Source: Dipodascopsis uninucleata var. uninucleata (taxonomy: Eukaryota; Ascomycota; Lipomycetes; Lipomycetales; Lipomycetaceae). From it: a DNA stretch of 64,000 nucleotides. Each line of letters starts with the position of its first letter. Within the stretch, counting starts at the first letter, position 1. Below the pieces are notes generated by a model. The model was given only the letters and a program-made list of their open reading frames with translations. It was not told the DNA's origin and did no database searches. Positions 31,793-44,218 of this stretch are shown here, piece by piece. The stretch is taken from the NCBI GenBank assembly GCA_030568195.1, contig JAJLTO010000011.1, positions 372,001-436,000 of the forward strand, read 5' to 3'. The position numbers and the translations under genes are program-made.

Positions 31793-34738
31793 ATGTCAAA
31801 CGGTTCTCACTACACGAATCGCTTGTCGCCGACAACGATGGACGGTGATAGTGATATTAATGCAGCTTCTAAAAAGAGACGAGTCGCTCATGCTTGTGAT
31901 TGCTGTAGAAAGAAAAAGGTAGGCTATATTTTCTTATATCTATGAATTAAATCAGAACAAGTACTCAAAAACATGGTATGGTATGAGAGTTGGAATGTAA
32001 GTTGCTAACTGAGTGTAATTAAATAGATAAAATGTGACGGAAACATACCGTCATGTACTAACTGTATAAACTACAAAACGGAATGTGTTTTCACATATAC
32101 GGAGAAGAAACGCAATCCTCCGAAGGGGTTAGTATGCGTATATTGTATGATAGGCTATTTTAGATATGCTATGATACTAATGGTTGTTTGTTAAAATAGA
32201 TCAAAATACATTGAGTCATTGGAAAATAGATTGGAACGAATGGAAGACTTAATTCGCATATACCTACCGGATAATAAAGAACGAAGTCACCAACGCCAAG
32301 ATAATCAGATTGCACTGGAGTCGCCTACCGCACAAACCTCAAGGTCAGCTCGCACACCTCAAACTGGTAATGAAAATGGAAATAATATTGCGACCACAGA
32401 TTGTACTCCTAGCAGCGTTACATCTCAAACACAATCAGATAAAGATGACAATGCACGTGATTCAGATACAGGCGATATCAATACGATACTATCCTACAAA
32501 GGAGATAGTAGTTCTCTTTTTCTGTCGACAAATGACCAAGTGAAATTTATCGGAAAAGCATCTATATTCTCTATATTTTCTCCAAGAGGTCTACAATGGA
32601 TAGAACAAAAAACTGGTGACCCTACAGTGGCTTCCAAAATCAGGGATGCTATTAACGTCAGAACACAACAAAATACGTGTTGCGGTGGCCCCACTAAGAC
32701 AACATGCAAGTTTGATGGGACAACGTCTCATCCACTATATAACAGAGCGCTACTACCTTTACCGGGATATGAAGAAGCGGAACAGTTATTAGACACGGTA
32801 AACGATGTCGCTCTAGGGATGTTTCCAATTTTCAGCACATCGGAGGTCCGTACGGTTCTGAATAATGTCTACTATCCTGATGAGGGTGGCATAGCACTTT
32901 TGGATTACTTGTCACTCAATGCTCTTTTAGCATTGGGACTTAGAATTCGTTCTGTATACATAATAGATGAGTTGAGCAGTTCTGAGGAAGAGCAGTCACG
33001 ATATGATAAGAATAACGCAAATTCCTCGCGAACGGACATGGATAACATGGAAGAATTTAGACGTACACGGGAATCAAGTTTAGGTTATTGCAATAATGTG
33101 TTAACTCATCTGAGTTTTTTACTCGGAGAAATGAATTCTATCAGGACTATTCAGATTCTATTGATCGTATCCGTATACCTTGAACACACCTATAAAACTG
33201 AACTAGGATTCACATTACTAGCTGCTGCTGTGAGAACGGCGCAATGCTTAGGTCTTCATGTGGATGGACCCCTGTTTAGTCCGGAAGAGAGAATTTTGAG
33301 AAAGCGAATCTGGTGGACATGCTACATCTTCGACAAAGGTATAGCTCTTCGTTATGGTCGACCTCCAATTATATCTGATGAAGATGTGATGGAGTTACCA
33401 GAAGCAGTAGAGAATTTTTTCGACAATCAACGTTTTTGTCCTGCTGATCCTAGTAAAGTTGATGATGACTTTCAGAGCTTATATCGTAGTCAATCTGCCT
33501 CTTTGTTCTGTCATTTGATACACCTAGGGTCAATACAGGGAAAGGTATATAAAGGACTTTATGCCATGTCAGCTTCTAAGAAGTCAGAAAGTGAGATTAT
33601 GGAAATAATCGGTGAATTGGACCGTGAGATTTTAGAATGGCGCGACAAGGTTCCGCTGGAATATAGACCAGATCATGAGATTGTTGTCCGCAACGAATCT
33701 TTTTTGTTTCACGTCGTCTATATTCATCTTGCCTATTACAACTGTATAATAGCTATACACAATATCTCCGTTCACCACCCGTCATGGAATAATCAAAAAT
33801 ATGACCTTAAGTATAACATACACCAGCGGAATCCTCGTGTTTACGCGTCTGCTGCCTTATGTGTGCAAGCATCAAGATCTACATTACACCTACTACATTA
33901 TTTTGACAAGGTGGCAACCGCTGCGGGATCCATCATCATCCTGTACGCACTATCCGGTCTTATAACACTTTTTACCAACGTGTTGCAAAATCCGTCTCAG
34001 TCTTCTGCGAAGTCGGACATTGAGTTGATGAATATGGCATTCCGCTTTATTGTTAGAGTGCTTGAAGCACAGTCTATTGTAGAACTAAGGGAGCATATTG
34101 AGTTGACCGTAACCGAGCTTATCAGACTTGCAAACAACGCAGTCGATAAAGTAGATCTTCGTCGCAAAGCTATTAAGCGAAAATGGGCTAGCGATGAGGC
34201 GAGCTCCGGCACTTCCAGTAAGTGTAGCAATACTCCTGTCTCAAGTCATAGTAGCAGTGAGAAACGACAATCCGGCGATGAGTCGGAAGGCAGTCAAATA
34301 GTAACAGAAGAGCCGCATCCTGATGTTGATATTAACGGCACAAATAACTATACATCTCTGCCTGGTGTGACAGAAAGGCGGAATACATCGGAAAATATTG
34401 GATATCAAAACCAACATATACACTATAGAGGCATTTTGGACCAGCAGTCTCCTCTTGTGGATGGAGGTTCGGGAGCAGCAACCCCTATGCCAGCATTAAA
34501 TGACTTGCATGCTGTATTTTCGTTTAATCCGTCTGCGGATGGCTCATCATCCTCAACTCTTATCAACGACCAAATTTTGGATCAGCTCATACCCAACTCA
34601 GAAGGTCAACAATTAGCAAGCCAGGATTATTGGATGGTACCAACAGTATTCGGCTGGGACTGGCCTCCAGGTTCTATTGGCTCTACTTCCTTTTCTGTCA
34701 CTGCAAATGATAGCTCAGAAGCTGATAGACGAAGTTAA
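31793..34738 (+). CDS. Zn2Cys6 transcription factor with fungal-specific middle domain
   Basis: Nuclear DNA-binding regulator. Three exons (31793-31918, 32027-32127, 32200-34738) give 921 residues. The zinc cluster has the exact CX2CX6CX6CX2CX6C spacing with cysteines 35, 38, 45, 52, 55 and 62; intron 1 falls inside it, after K42. The linker [20 protein letters not shown] runs into a short dimerisation coiled coil. The fungal_trans domain is marked by [50 protein letters not shown] and [10 protein letters not shown]. The C-terminus is Ser/Asn-rich and may activate transcription. Target genes are unknown. It lies 1.2 kb downstream of formamidase 2, but a regulatory link is not shown by the sequence. 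Confidence 0.92.
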
Positions 34739-35900
34739 TATCTGGCTGTTAGCTTAATTTGCATATATTTATAACGTAATAGAAGCGATGGCCTTGCTAT
34801 TTTCTTTACGTATTTAGCTAGGAAATTGTATTTTAGATATTTTGAGCATTTTTATGGTGACTTGTTAGCCCTAAGGTGTAATCTTTCGCAGTCATGAATT
34901 TGTAAATATAATAACTGTGATTTAACCGGCGTTAAATGTATAATTGTGATAGCGGTATTTGATACCACTTGTCTTGTATGCATAGCTATAAGCTTTAGAT
35001 GCCCAGACAAATCATTGTAAATAATATAGTGGAATATGTATTCGAAGCAGTTCAAAACAATTTGCGCATTTCAATTGACTCCTCTATTTATTTGTAGCGA
35101 CAGTAGTCAATCTATTTGATCATAAATTGTGTTGTGAGTAATTAATATTATTCAGAGATTTTGTGAATAGTGGCCATCGGGCACTGTTTATGTTATGCAT
35201 ATATAATGCCATTCTCGGTTAATCTGAGCCATGTATTGCAACATAGTAACTAGTTGCATGGAATGTATTGCTACAGCTTTGATTATTTCACCTCCTGAGC
35301 TATTTGCCCAAATAGTGGCGGTGATGTCAAGGAAGCGAGAAGGAAGCTAAAAAACCTGCAATTAGGAACCTACTACTGCCGAATAAAACCAATAACAATT
35401 GCTGAATTATCTAATGCTACAAAATCCGCCAATCATCACTATTATTTCTCCTACTGTCGTACGGTTGACGATTGACGATTGAATCAGCTGGCAATTCTCT
35501 TACGGAGTAGAAATACTTGACTACTAGATTCAGTAATAGGTATTAATGCCTCCATCAGTTGTATATGAGCATTATTTGAATAACATATTATGATTTTGGC
35601 TCTAGTTAATATAAATAAGGAATCACATTAGATTCCTCATGATTGCCTGTTTTCTATACATGTTTTATCATATAAATGCATTCATCATGTTGATGGATCG
35701 AAGTTTTCGAGTTCCCATGTTTCGGCTATCATACGGTGTCGTTCTCTAGAGAAATACTACGCGTTTATGCAGGAGTACTAAGAACGCTGTCTGTTTAGTG
35801 AATTTATTTTTTTAGGAACCTCAGAACACTACATATCAATATCAGTGCGATTTAACAATGGCAGAGAGGTTTAAATGAAAAAAAATAAATAAAATCGAAC
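34739..35900. other. 1.2 kb intergenic spacer
   Basis: AT-rich spacer between two rightward genes. It holds the regulator 3' flank and the TOP3 promoter. No gene or recognised element is seen. Confidence 0.45.
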
Positions 35901-38129
35901 ATGAAGATATTATGCGTGGCGGAGAAGCCATCTATTGCAAAGACCGTTGCCAACATACTTGGAGGCGGACGCGTTACCACAGTGAGTATAAGAGATAAAA
36001 TGAAGCTGTGTGCTATATAGTCAGTACCAAATTGAAAATTAGATACTGACTAGGATAAATTTAGCGAAATACAGAAAATCCTTATATAAAGAACTATGAC
36101 TTCACATATCGGTTTCCAGCGCCTTTTGGTGAATCGGAAGTCACCATGACATCTGTCCTTGGCCACATTACAGCAGCAGATTTCACTTCGCAGTATCGAC
36201 AATGGCATTCATGCGCGCCAGGAGACTTATTTCATTCTCAAATCACTGTTGGAGTAGCCGATGACAAGAAAAGTATTGCTAAGAATATCAGAAATGAGGC
36301 GAGATGGTCACAGGGACTAATGATCTGGACAGACTGTGATCGTGAAGGCGAGCATATTGGAATGGAAGTTGTTCAAGTAGCTCGGGAATCTAATAGAAAT
36401 ATAATTATCAAAAGAGCGAGATTCAGCAACTTAGAACGCGGACATATTCACGGTGCAGCTCAGAGACTATCAGAAATTGATATACGCCAGTCAGATGCTG
36501 TTGATGCGAGAATAGAGATCGATTTGAGACTTGGTGCTGCTTTCACAAGATTTCAGACATTGACTCTAAGAAATTGCACATCGAAACTATCAAAATCTCT
36601 TATTTCATACGGATCTTGCCAGTTTCCGACCTTAGGTTTTATTGTCGATAGATTTAAGCGTGTTCAGAGTTTTCGACCGGAAAAATTTTGGTACATTAAC
36701 TTGTCAGTAGAAAAAGATGATATCATTACTTCCTTCAAATGGAAAAGAAACCATCTTTTTGATCGAATGGCTGTGACCATACTTGCAGAACGGAGTTTGA
36801 GTAATGGAGTGGATGGCCGTATAGTTAGTGTTATTAAAAGGCCTACATCTAAGTGGCGTCCTCTACCTCTTACCACTGTAGAGCTCCAAAGAAGAGGATC
36901 CCTTTTTTTGGGAATGAGTGCCAAAAAGGTTATGGATATTGCTGAAGCGCTATATACCAAAGGATTTGTTTCTTATCCACGTACTGAGACCGATTTATTT
37001 GAAGATAATATGGATCTTCTAAGCTTGATTAAAAAGCAGATTAATGACTCTCAATGGGGTGAATTTGCTAGTCGTCTGGTAGATGGCGGTGAATTTAAGA
37101 AGCCCAGAAATGGTAAACACAATGATCATGCTCATCCACCAATTCATCCTGTGGCACATGTGTCGCCACCTGCGATAGATCGTGAGCATCACCAGGTTTA
37201 CATATTGATTACCCGCCATTTTTTGGCGTGTTGTGCTGAGGATGCTAAAGGAGAGAGCACTGAAGTTTCTCTAGATTGGGGTGGCGAGCGATTCTCTGCG
37301 AATGGATTGAGAGTAATTGAACGAAATTATCTTGATGTATACCCATATGACAGATGGGAAAACTCTCAGATCATACCGACATTCATTCAGGGCGAAATGG
37401 TACCCTTACGATCGGCTACAATCGAAGAAGGATCGACAACTGCTCCAACCTATCTGACCGAACCGGAACTTATCCAGCTGATGGATGCGAATGGAATAGG
37501 TACGGACGCGACAATGGCAGATCACATAGAAACAATTCTAAACAGACAATATGCGGTCAAGGTTCCAAAAGGTGCATTGGGACGATTTCTAAATCCGATA
37601 GACATTGTACCAGCTGATGCCAAAGGAAGCAGTGTGTCAAAGGAGAATCCGAGGTCAGGTCGTAGTAGAGGATCTGGACGAGGAAGAGGTGGACGAGGAA
37701 GAGGTAGAGGTGGAGCTAGCAATGCTAGTAATAAAGGCAATGGAAGTAAAGAGTCATCTACAGGAGGGGCAAAAGAATTGATACCAACAACTTTAGGAAC
37801 AGCATTAGTTGAGGGATATGATCAGATAGGATTTGATAAAAGTCTCACGAAACCTTTTTTGCGCAGAGATATGGAGAAGATGATGAAAGACATTTGCGAA
37901 GGACGCAAGACCAAGCAGCAGGTGATCAAGGAAAGTATAACCATGTACGAGGACGTGTTCGAACGTGCTAACTTGCAAGTCCAAATTCTTCGAGAAGTAA
38001 GTAAACTTTTGATCGTTATACGTATGAATGATGTGCTTTCTAGAAACAAATAGTCCCTGAATATGATGCTAATCATTCTTTGAGTTCTGACGTGTTGTAT
38101 AGGCATGCAAGCGCTATATCGATAGATGA
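35901..38129 (+). CDS. TOP3: DNA topoisomerase III
   Basis: Type IA topoisomerase that decatenates DNA with a RecQ helicase and Rmi1 during recombination. Three exons (35901-35981, 36065-37996, 38103-38129) give 679 residues. Seen: Toprim start MKILCVAEKPSIAKTVANIL, the junction TTRNTENPYIKNYDF, the acidic metal-binding motif TDCDREGEHIG (116-126), SYGSCQFPTLGF, and the active-site block GFVSYPRTETDLF with catalytic Y331. A Gly/Arg-rich RGG stretch (557-577) precedes the block IPTTLGTALVEGYDQIGFD. I end the protein with the short exon encoding ACKRYIDR, which matches the usual Top3 C-terminus. An earlier acceptor at 38043 would instead add about 96 residues; see findings. No C-terminal zinc fingers are present, as in yeasts. 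Confidence 0.92.
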
Positions 38130-40381
38130 CAATAAACGCCTACATGCCGTTGCGGTACCTGACGCCAAAACTGTAAAGACAATTAGTGGAGAACTTTTAA
38201 GCAATTTCCGCTTAATGACAGCCAAGATTTTAACGCAACGAAGGGCGGACAACCAGGCACTGTTCAAAGACAACCCAATAATACATGATAAAAAGCTTAA
38301 GGATCATATTTATAGCCAAGCTTGCCATAACTAATAACTATTTTAAGCTAGTCAATGAAATTTACTGACGAATATGCTCAATCACAATGTTACTATGCCT
38401 CAGGTTCCATTAATATCAATTAATTTTGTTATGTTCAGTTTAGAGAAATGGTTTTTTTGCTCTACTGATAGACTGAATTTGCAAGCTTGTTTTGTCACCT
38501 TCCCACTTGAATTATCTGACGTTCGGCACACGTTTTAAGGGACGTCGGGGTCATTTGCATAGAACTTAAGGAGCTTCGTAGTTATCTAGATTATTAATTT
38601 TTTTTAGATGTTATCAGTTCGTGTCTGCCAGACTGCACGCTAGAATATATTAAACTTTTGCGGCTGCACTCTGGCATTCGCTTCCTGAAATGAAAAGTAG
38701 GCTTATTTTGATAGCATTACTATCATTAAAATGAGTTGTTAGCTTACTTGATACAAAAACAAATTAACACCGGGATACAGTATGCCAATAATTAGTATCT
38801 CTTTCTTCGCACTGCTATATTTGATTCTTTTTGTTCTCGTATTTATTCGTTCTCTTCTCTCTGCTAGTCGTACAATCAGCAGCCTGCCTATTCAACAGCA
38901 CTGCTCATGTCTTCTACTTAAAAGCATATTAAACGTTTTGCCCCTTTCCTAGACCTCACGTTTAGTAACAGCGAGCGTGTCCTTAGTATGTGCAGCATAT
39001 TTCTACCAGCTCATGATATAAGGAACATGACAAATATGATCACATTTTTTCATTAGATGTCTAGTTACCATATAAATAGAGAATTTGGCACGTATTTTTG
39101 TTTTGAAAAATTGTTGATAGGAAATAAAATTAGATGTAAATAAATAAAATTTTTAGCGTTTCGTCTGGTAAGTCGACATTTGTGTTTGCTAGCAAGTATT
39201 ATTAGTATCAACTTTATACAATAATATCTCGTTTGTCCAAGCTTACAAGAACAGTCAATTCCCTGCTTTCGCTGTATTCTTAGAGTATCTTCAAATTCGA
39301 TTTTTTTCTGCTACCATTTATTTATTTTTTTTCTTGATGATCTACTAATTGGTTTAAGCACTTCACTCCTTTGTTAGTCGCTCCTTTTACTGTATATACT
39401 CTGTATAGACTGTCCATTCCTTTACTTTTTCACTGAAGTTTTCAGCACTTGTCTGCTTTCCAAATTACTCTCTTTTATACGTTTCTTTAATAGTTCAGCT
39501 AGGATTTAGAATAGTGCTCGCTTTTTATCACGTATGGGGAATCAGATTAACTTGAGGTAGACATCTTTGGCATAAAACCATTTTGGTACAATTTGTATTT
39601 CTCATCTTTTCTTACACAGCACCTGACTTGCCTTGACATCTAAAGCCTCGGTCGATGTCTTGCATTTTATCATAGAAATATCTTTGAGGTGGGTATTCAT
39701 ATTTCTGAGATAAAATTGTATGGACGAAGACAGGTATCTGAAGACTGTCTGCTACGACTCAAGATATACAAGTGACCTCTGGTTAGTCAAGCACGGTACT
39801 AGAGTTGGAGTTTCAGGTTGACATTAAGGGAAGAGGAGACGCAGAAGAAATACCGCGTCATCCAAAACAATCAAGTGAGCATATTCATATACCAATTTTA
39901 ACTATATTTTTGTGGATTTACATATGTTACACGCATCATATTGATAGTACCTTTCTATCTTAATGAATGCAGTAGTCATAGGTCGGTGTTTTTCTCTCGA
40001 TGGGTTGGAAAGAGTATTCTTATGTTCCTTACATACTGACGAACAAATTCTAGACTTCTCAATTTTAATATTTTTACAGTTATCTCTCTGCACTGTACAA
40101 AAAGGCAACAAGGCTATTGATTGTAGATTCAGAAATCATCTTCAAATATAGTCTGCTACTCATTTGGCTCTTAATATAAGGAATTTCATCTTCAAAGTTA
40201 CTAGCTAGACAATTGGTTTGCAGTATGAAGTAGTAACACGGAAATTAGTTTCTGGATCAGATAATAGCAGCACTAATAATTATTGACATCTGATACATAT
40301 TCCTCACACTCTTCATACGTACTTATATATGTTAAATATTTCAACGAAGATCGCTTAACTTTTTAGTTTGCTGGCATTATA
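38130..40381. other. 2.25 kb intergenic region
   Basis: It starts with an open frame (to 38334) that could be an alternative TOP3 C-terminus, then becomes AT-rich with T tracts near 39300-39330. Short frames at 39902-40151 on either strand are unconvincing. It includes the promoter of the Mid2-like gene. Confidence 0.4.
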
Positions 40382-41758
40382 ATGGACTCAATTGATATAG
40401 CAAAAGACGCCTCTACCTCGCCTATGCCAGCCGGTAGTGGCTCACTGATTTCGGGTCTAATGTCTACTCTAACGAGGACAAAGTCGGATATTATCAAAAG
40501 TTCGACGATCTCCAGCAGTTTGAATAGGATTACTAGTTCTACATATTACACATCTTCTGAGCGATATACGTCTTCTACGTCTCTAAGAAGCTCAGTATTA
40601 ACTAGTAATTATGTACAATCCTCCACTTTAAAGTTAGGGTCCTCTTCGGTTGCATTAACTTCGACACAGCTTGTCTCTCAACCAATGTCGTCTCTACGTC
40701 ATTCAAGTTCTCTTCGAACTTCGCATACCGTTTCAATTATCAGATCAACAGCGACGAGTTCCTTACGGAGCTCGATTTCGCTTGGCTCGTCTTCTGCAGT
40801 CCTGACTGTTTCATCTAAGCAGAGCCTGATTCCGTCTAGTCTAGTGTTTTCATCAGCAATAACGTCTTCTTTGTCATCTCCTCCCTCGTCAGTTGCTACG
40901 TCGGGTGCATCATCATCATCATTATCGACTAATAACTCAAAGAAGAATACTATTATCATTGCAGTTGTGGTTAGTGTCTGTGGTTTAATAATAATATCTC
41001 TAGTTTCTTTTTTCCTTTACCGTTATTTAAAAAGAAGAAAGAGAAATGCCAACTTGATCCCTGTTGCAGAAGAAGATAATACACGGAGATCTCTAGAAAT
41101 TTCGACATCGTTACCGCTTCCTAGAATACATCCAGTTGTTAGATCCACTCGAGCATCCGCACAAGAGTCTACTTCAGAGCTTAGTATTCCAAATTTTATT
41201 GGATCCATATTCACTAGATCAAGGCGAGATACTCTTGCTTCTCATGAGTCTGCCCTTGATGTAAACTCATTGAGAGCTGGAACTGCATCGCCCTCTGGGT
41301 CACAAACCGGGGAAGGTTCGGGATTTGTGAAAATCAGTGGACGGAAGCTTGAGAGGTGGCAAGATCCTGAGCTAGTATCAATACATAGTATATCAGGGAG
41401 AGTATATGATCGTAACGGAAAATTGATATCTACAACGAGTACAGATGATCATGAGAAATCAAGTCCTATAGCTAGTGAAAAGCGAACTCATGGTGCGAGT
41501 GGTGACATATATGAGAGTACATCAAGTACTGCAAGAAATAATGATGAAATTGGTGGATACCAGAGCAACGTAATTAATAACACTGACAGTGCCAGTGTTT
41601 CGGATTCTAATACTAATACTAATATTAATAATTTTGAGAACAATATTAAAGACGGTAATGAAATTGTTGCTGATGATGATAAACCATCAATTACGGACAC
41701 TACAAGTACAGACGGCGAATTTTTCTTTGTCGCAGATTCAACAGCTAGTACGAAATAA
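40382..41758 (+). CDS. Ser/Thr-rich single-pass membrane protein, Mid2/Wsc-like layout
   Basis: A single frame of 458 residues. Residues 1-185 are extremely Ser/Thr-rich, as in O-mannosylated cell-wall stress sensors. One membrane helix lies at 190-213 (TIIIAVVVSVCGLIIISLV), followed by a basic stop-transfer YRYLKRRKRN and a cytosolic tail of 240 residues ending in an acidic Asn/Asp-rich region. There is no WSC cysteine domain and no N-terminal signal peptide in this frame (it starts MDSIDIAKDASTSP). The ectodomain would therefore have to cross the membrane by the helix itself, or a signal exon lies upstream and I have missed it. Role in cell-wall sensing is inference from layout only. Confidence 0.68.
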   Translation: MDSIDIAKDASTSPMPAGSGSLISGLMSTLTRTKSDIIKSSTISSSLNRITSSTYYTSSERYTSSTSLRSSVLTSNYVQSSTLKLGSSSVALTSTQLVSQPMSSLRHSSSLRTSHTVSIIRSTATSSLRSSISLGSSSAVLTVSSKQSLIPSSLVFSSAITSSLSSPPSSVATSGASSSSLSTNNSKKNTIIIAVVVSVCGLIIISLVSFFLYRYLKRRKRNANLIPVAEEDNTRRSLEISTSLPLPRIHPVVRSTRASAQESTSELSIPNFIGSIFTRSRRDTLASHESALDVNSLRAGTASPSGSQTGEGSGFVKISGRKLERWQDPELVSIHSISGRVYDRNGKLISTTSTDDHEKSSPIASEKRTHGASGDIYESTSSTARNNDEIGGYQSNVINNTDSASVSDSNTNTNINNFENNIKDGNEIVADDDKPSITDTTSTDGEFFFVADSTASTK

Positions 41759-42245
41759 GATTTATTTACGTTACTTATTTATTATATTTATCTGGAATAC
41801 TGGCAATTTTTTTTTTCATTATTTTTTTTACTTTTTTTTTGGTCGGTTACGGTTAATAACTTTTAAAAGACATGATGTTTTCATACCAGTAATTTTGATA
41901 TAGCACATTAGAAAATGCACCGCAATATAGCGGCTTCGCAGCATTATATGCATATGCTTGTTTTCTCGGAAAGCAGTATCTCATTGATTTATTTATATAT
42001 TACATTCATGAATGTTGCATTATTAGACTACTCAGTTAATTTGTTGTCTTCATATTGTCTATAAATTTTGTTTAACGGAAAGATTGTACGAGACAGAGAT
42101 GTTTCTTATCTTGCTCTCTATACAATAGATTTTTTTAAGACGCCTTAGTCGCTTTCAGAAAGAGTCATATATTCTATATTCTACTTCAGGGCTGTATTGT
42201 CATCTTACTTAAATAAGCTGAATATATTATTTCCCCTTCAGCACC
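41759..42245. other. Intergenic, convergent 3' ends
   Basis: AT-rich spacer with long T runs at about 41808-41840. No gene is seen. Confidence 0.5.
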
Positions 42246-44218
42246 TTAATCAGAGTTTACTCTGCCTATACTAATCAAAGACCAAAATGCCATCTCTTTT
42301 TTTTCCTTCTTACTTTCTCCCTCCTGACTCGAACCAGATTCTGACGCCTTCGGAGAGTCGTCGCTCTCAGTCATTTCATATTCAATACTGACAAATAAAG
42401 GTACCATTATTTCATTAGCATTATACATGTCATCGTTATTACTGCCAGAATTTTTACTCGCTCTCTCATTTGGAGAGATATATGTAGGTACAATCTCTAT
42501 AATGACGCTAGTCCAATTCTTCCCACGATCGAAGATACCATTTCCAAAATTTCCATCGTTGCGGCTCTGTTTCTTATCACTAACCGAAGAATTAACTCCA
42601 CTGGACACATTATTAGCGGCTCTAGTAGATATAAATTTTTTCCTTATGGCAGTGACGCTAACAAGATCCCAGTCATCATCTTTATTTCCTCCTACCTCAA
42701 CCGTAGGCGTCAAAATAGTGACAGCATGATTGCCCTTTGGCGTGTGCGGCAGTGATGCAAGTGTAACTCTGATTGTATCTTCAAGCGGATTAAATATAGT
42801 CAAGACAAAGGTATAAGTGTGTCCAGGCTGTAGTCCATCCATATATAATTCTGGTTGAGTTCCTGTAGAAATATTAGAAAATGGCATGTACGTCAGACGA
42901 ATGGACGGTATGAAATTCTTCGCTAGCAAATTAATTCTAAATCCTGTTCCTAGTGTAGGAAGCATAGTGACGGCAGTGCTAGATGATGAACTTGTTCCAC
43001 TAGATATCTTTCGTGTAGATACCTCAGGTCTAACGAGAATATGTCTGCAACCACGGCATCGCTTAGCACGACGAGATCGTAGCATCGTAGGCTTCGGTAA
43101 TTCATCGTTACCTACAGATTGAAGTAGTTGCTTTCGACTATCTTGCTTCTCAATTCTATACTTGACTTGCTTTGCATCTTCTTCTTCATCAAATTCCACG
43201 GGTAGATTTTCCCATTCTCGTTCTTCCAATTCACGCGATTTCCTTGCCGGAATTCCACTATCCTTTCCAAGTAAATGTATATTCGATGGAGAGACACCAG
43301 GAGAGCTTCCTCCGGTTTTTGCGTGATGACTGTAATAGGATTTCAGGAATCTCGTGGTTTCGATACTTCTGCGTCTGTTAATTCCGCCGCTCAATGTTGG
43401 AGAATTTAGGGACGCAAAAGGATTCACTATAGGAGATGACAACTCCTTAACGGTCTCTTCTTCTACCAAGGTATCATAAATACCCTGATAAAATCCATCT
43501 AGCGCGGAAAATCGCGTTTTAATCGATTGGTTCGTCGTTGAAGATTTGAACTTATGAAGCTGCGCGTAAAGCGAGCTTTGCTTAGTGAAGCTAAGTGTGT
43601 CAATTCTTCCTGAATGCCATTTACAATATGGGCACTGTAAAAGGATATCACCTTCTTTAGAATCGTTTGATTTTGAAGGTAAAGAGAGCATTAATAAATT
43701 TATTTCGCAATATGGACACTGTAAACAATTTCGAGTACAACTATTAGAGCAAAAACAGATATTAGCAACAGACCAGTAATTTAATATACTAAATGTATAA
43801 TTATATAAATCAAATTCTCCACTTACTATGTAGAGTGCTCGCCGGTGCTACCTAAACGCCGACTAATGCCAATTGCGTCTGAATTGTATACATAGAGACA
43901 AGACGGACAATATGTCTGGATAACCTCATCCACTACACATCGTTGACATCTCAGCGCCATACATACATCACAGAAATACAAGTTATTCAGCGAATGTAGC
44001 GCATATTTATTGTATAATGAAGGTGGCAGAGTCAATGCAATTTGGTGCTCGGATCTTGTCTTCCTATTAGATATTGAGCGTGGTGAGTATGACGAGCTGC
44101 ATTGTTGTTCTGAACTAATTGATGCTTCGTTGCTTCTACCGCCTTCTTCATCTTGATCAAACATTGGCTCTGAACAAGGACAGTGGAGTTTTATAGATGG
44201 ATAAATGCTTGCAACCAT
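42246..44218 (-). CDS. Dynactin subunit p62 (DCTN4)
   Basis: Component of the dynactin pointed-end complex, which links dynein to cargo on microtubules. Two exons (44218-43827, 43740-42246; 86-base intron) give 628 residues. The N-terminal zinc region has C83, C86, C91, C94, C104 and C107; the splice then restores CTRNCLQCPYC (132-142), and LQCPYCKW and KRCRGCRHILVRPE follow. This ordered set of cysteine pairs is typical of p62. The C-terminal half carries beta-sheet blocks such as LLAKNFIPSIRLTYMPF and PGHTYTFVLTIFNPLEDTIR. A disordered insert (about 205-285) separates the zinc region from the beta domain. The presence of dynactin p62 separates this fungus from yeasts that lost it. Confidence 0.88.

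Noticed and set aside
31793-32199. Zn2Cys6 regulator as the local controller of the formamidase pair
   Set aside because: Proximity alone (1.2 kb from one copy) is weak evidence; formamidase genes are known to respond to GATA-type nitrogen factors, and nothing in the sequence ties this factor to them.
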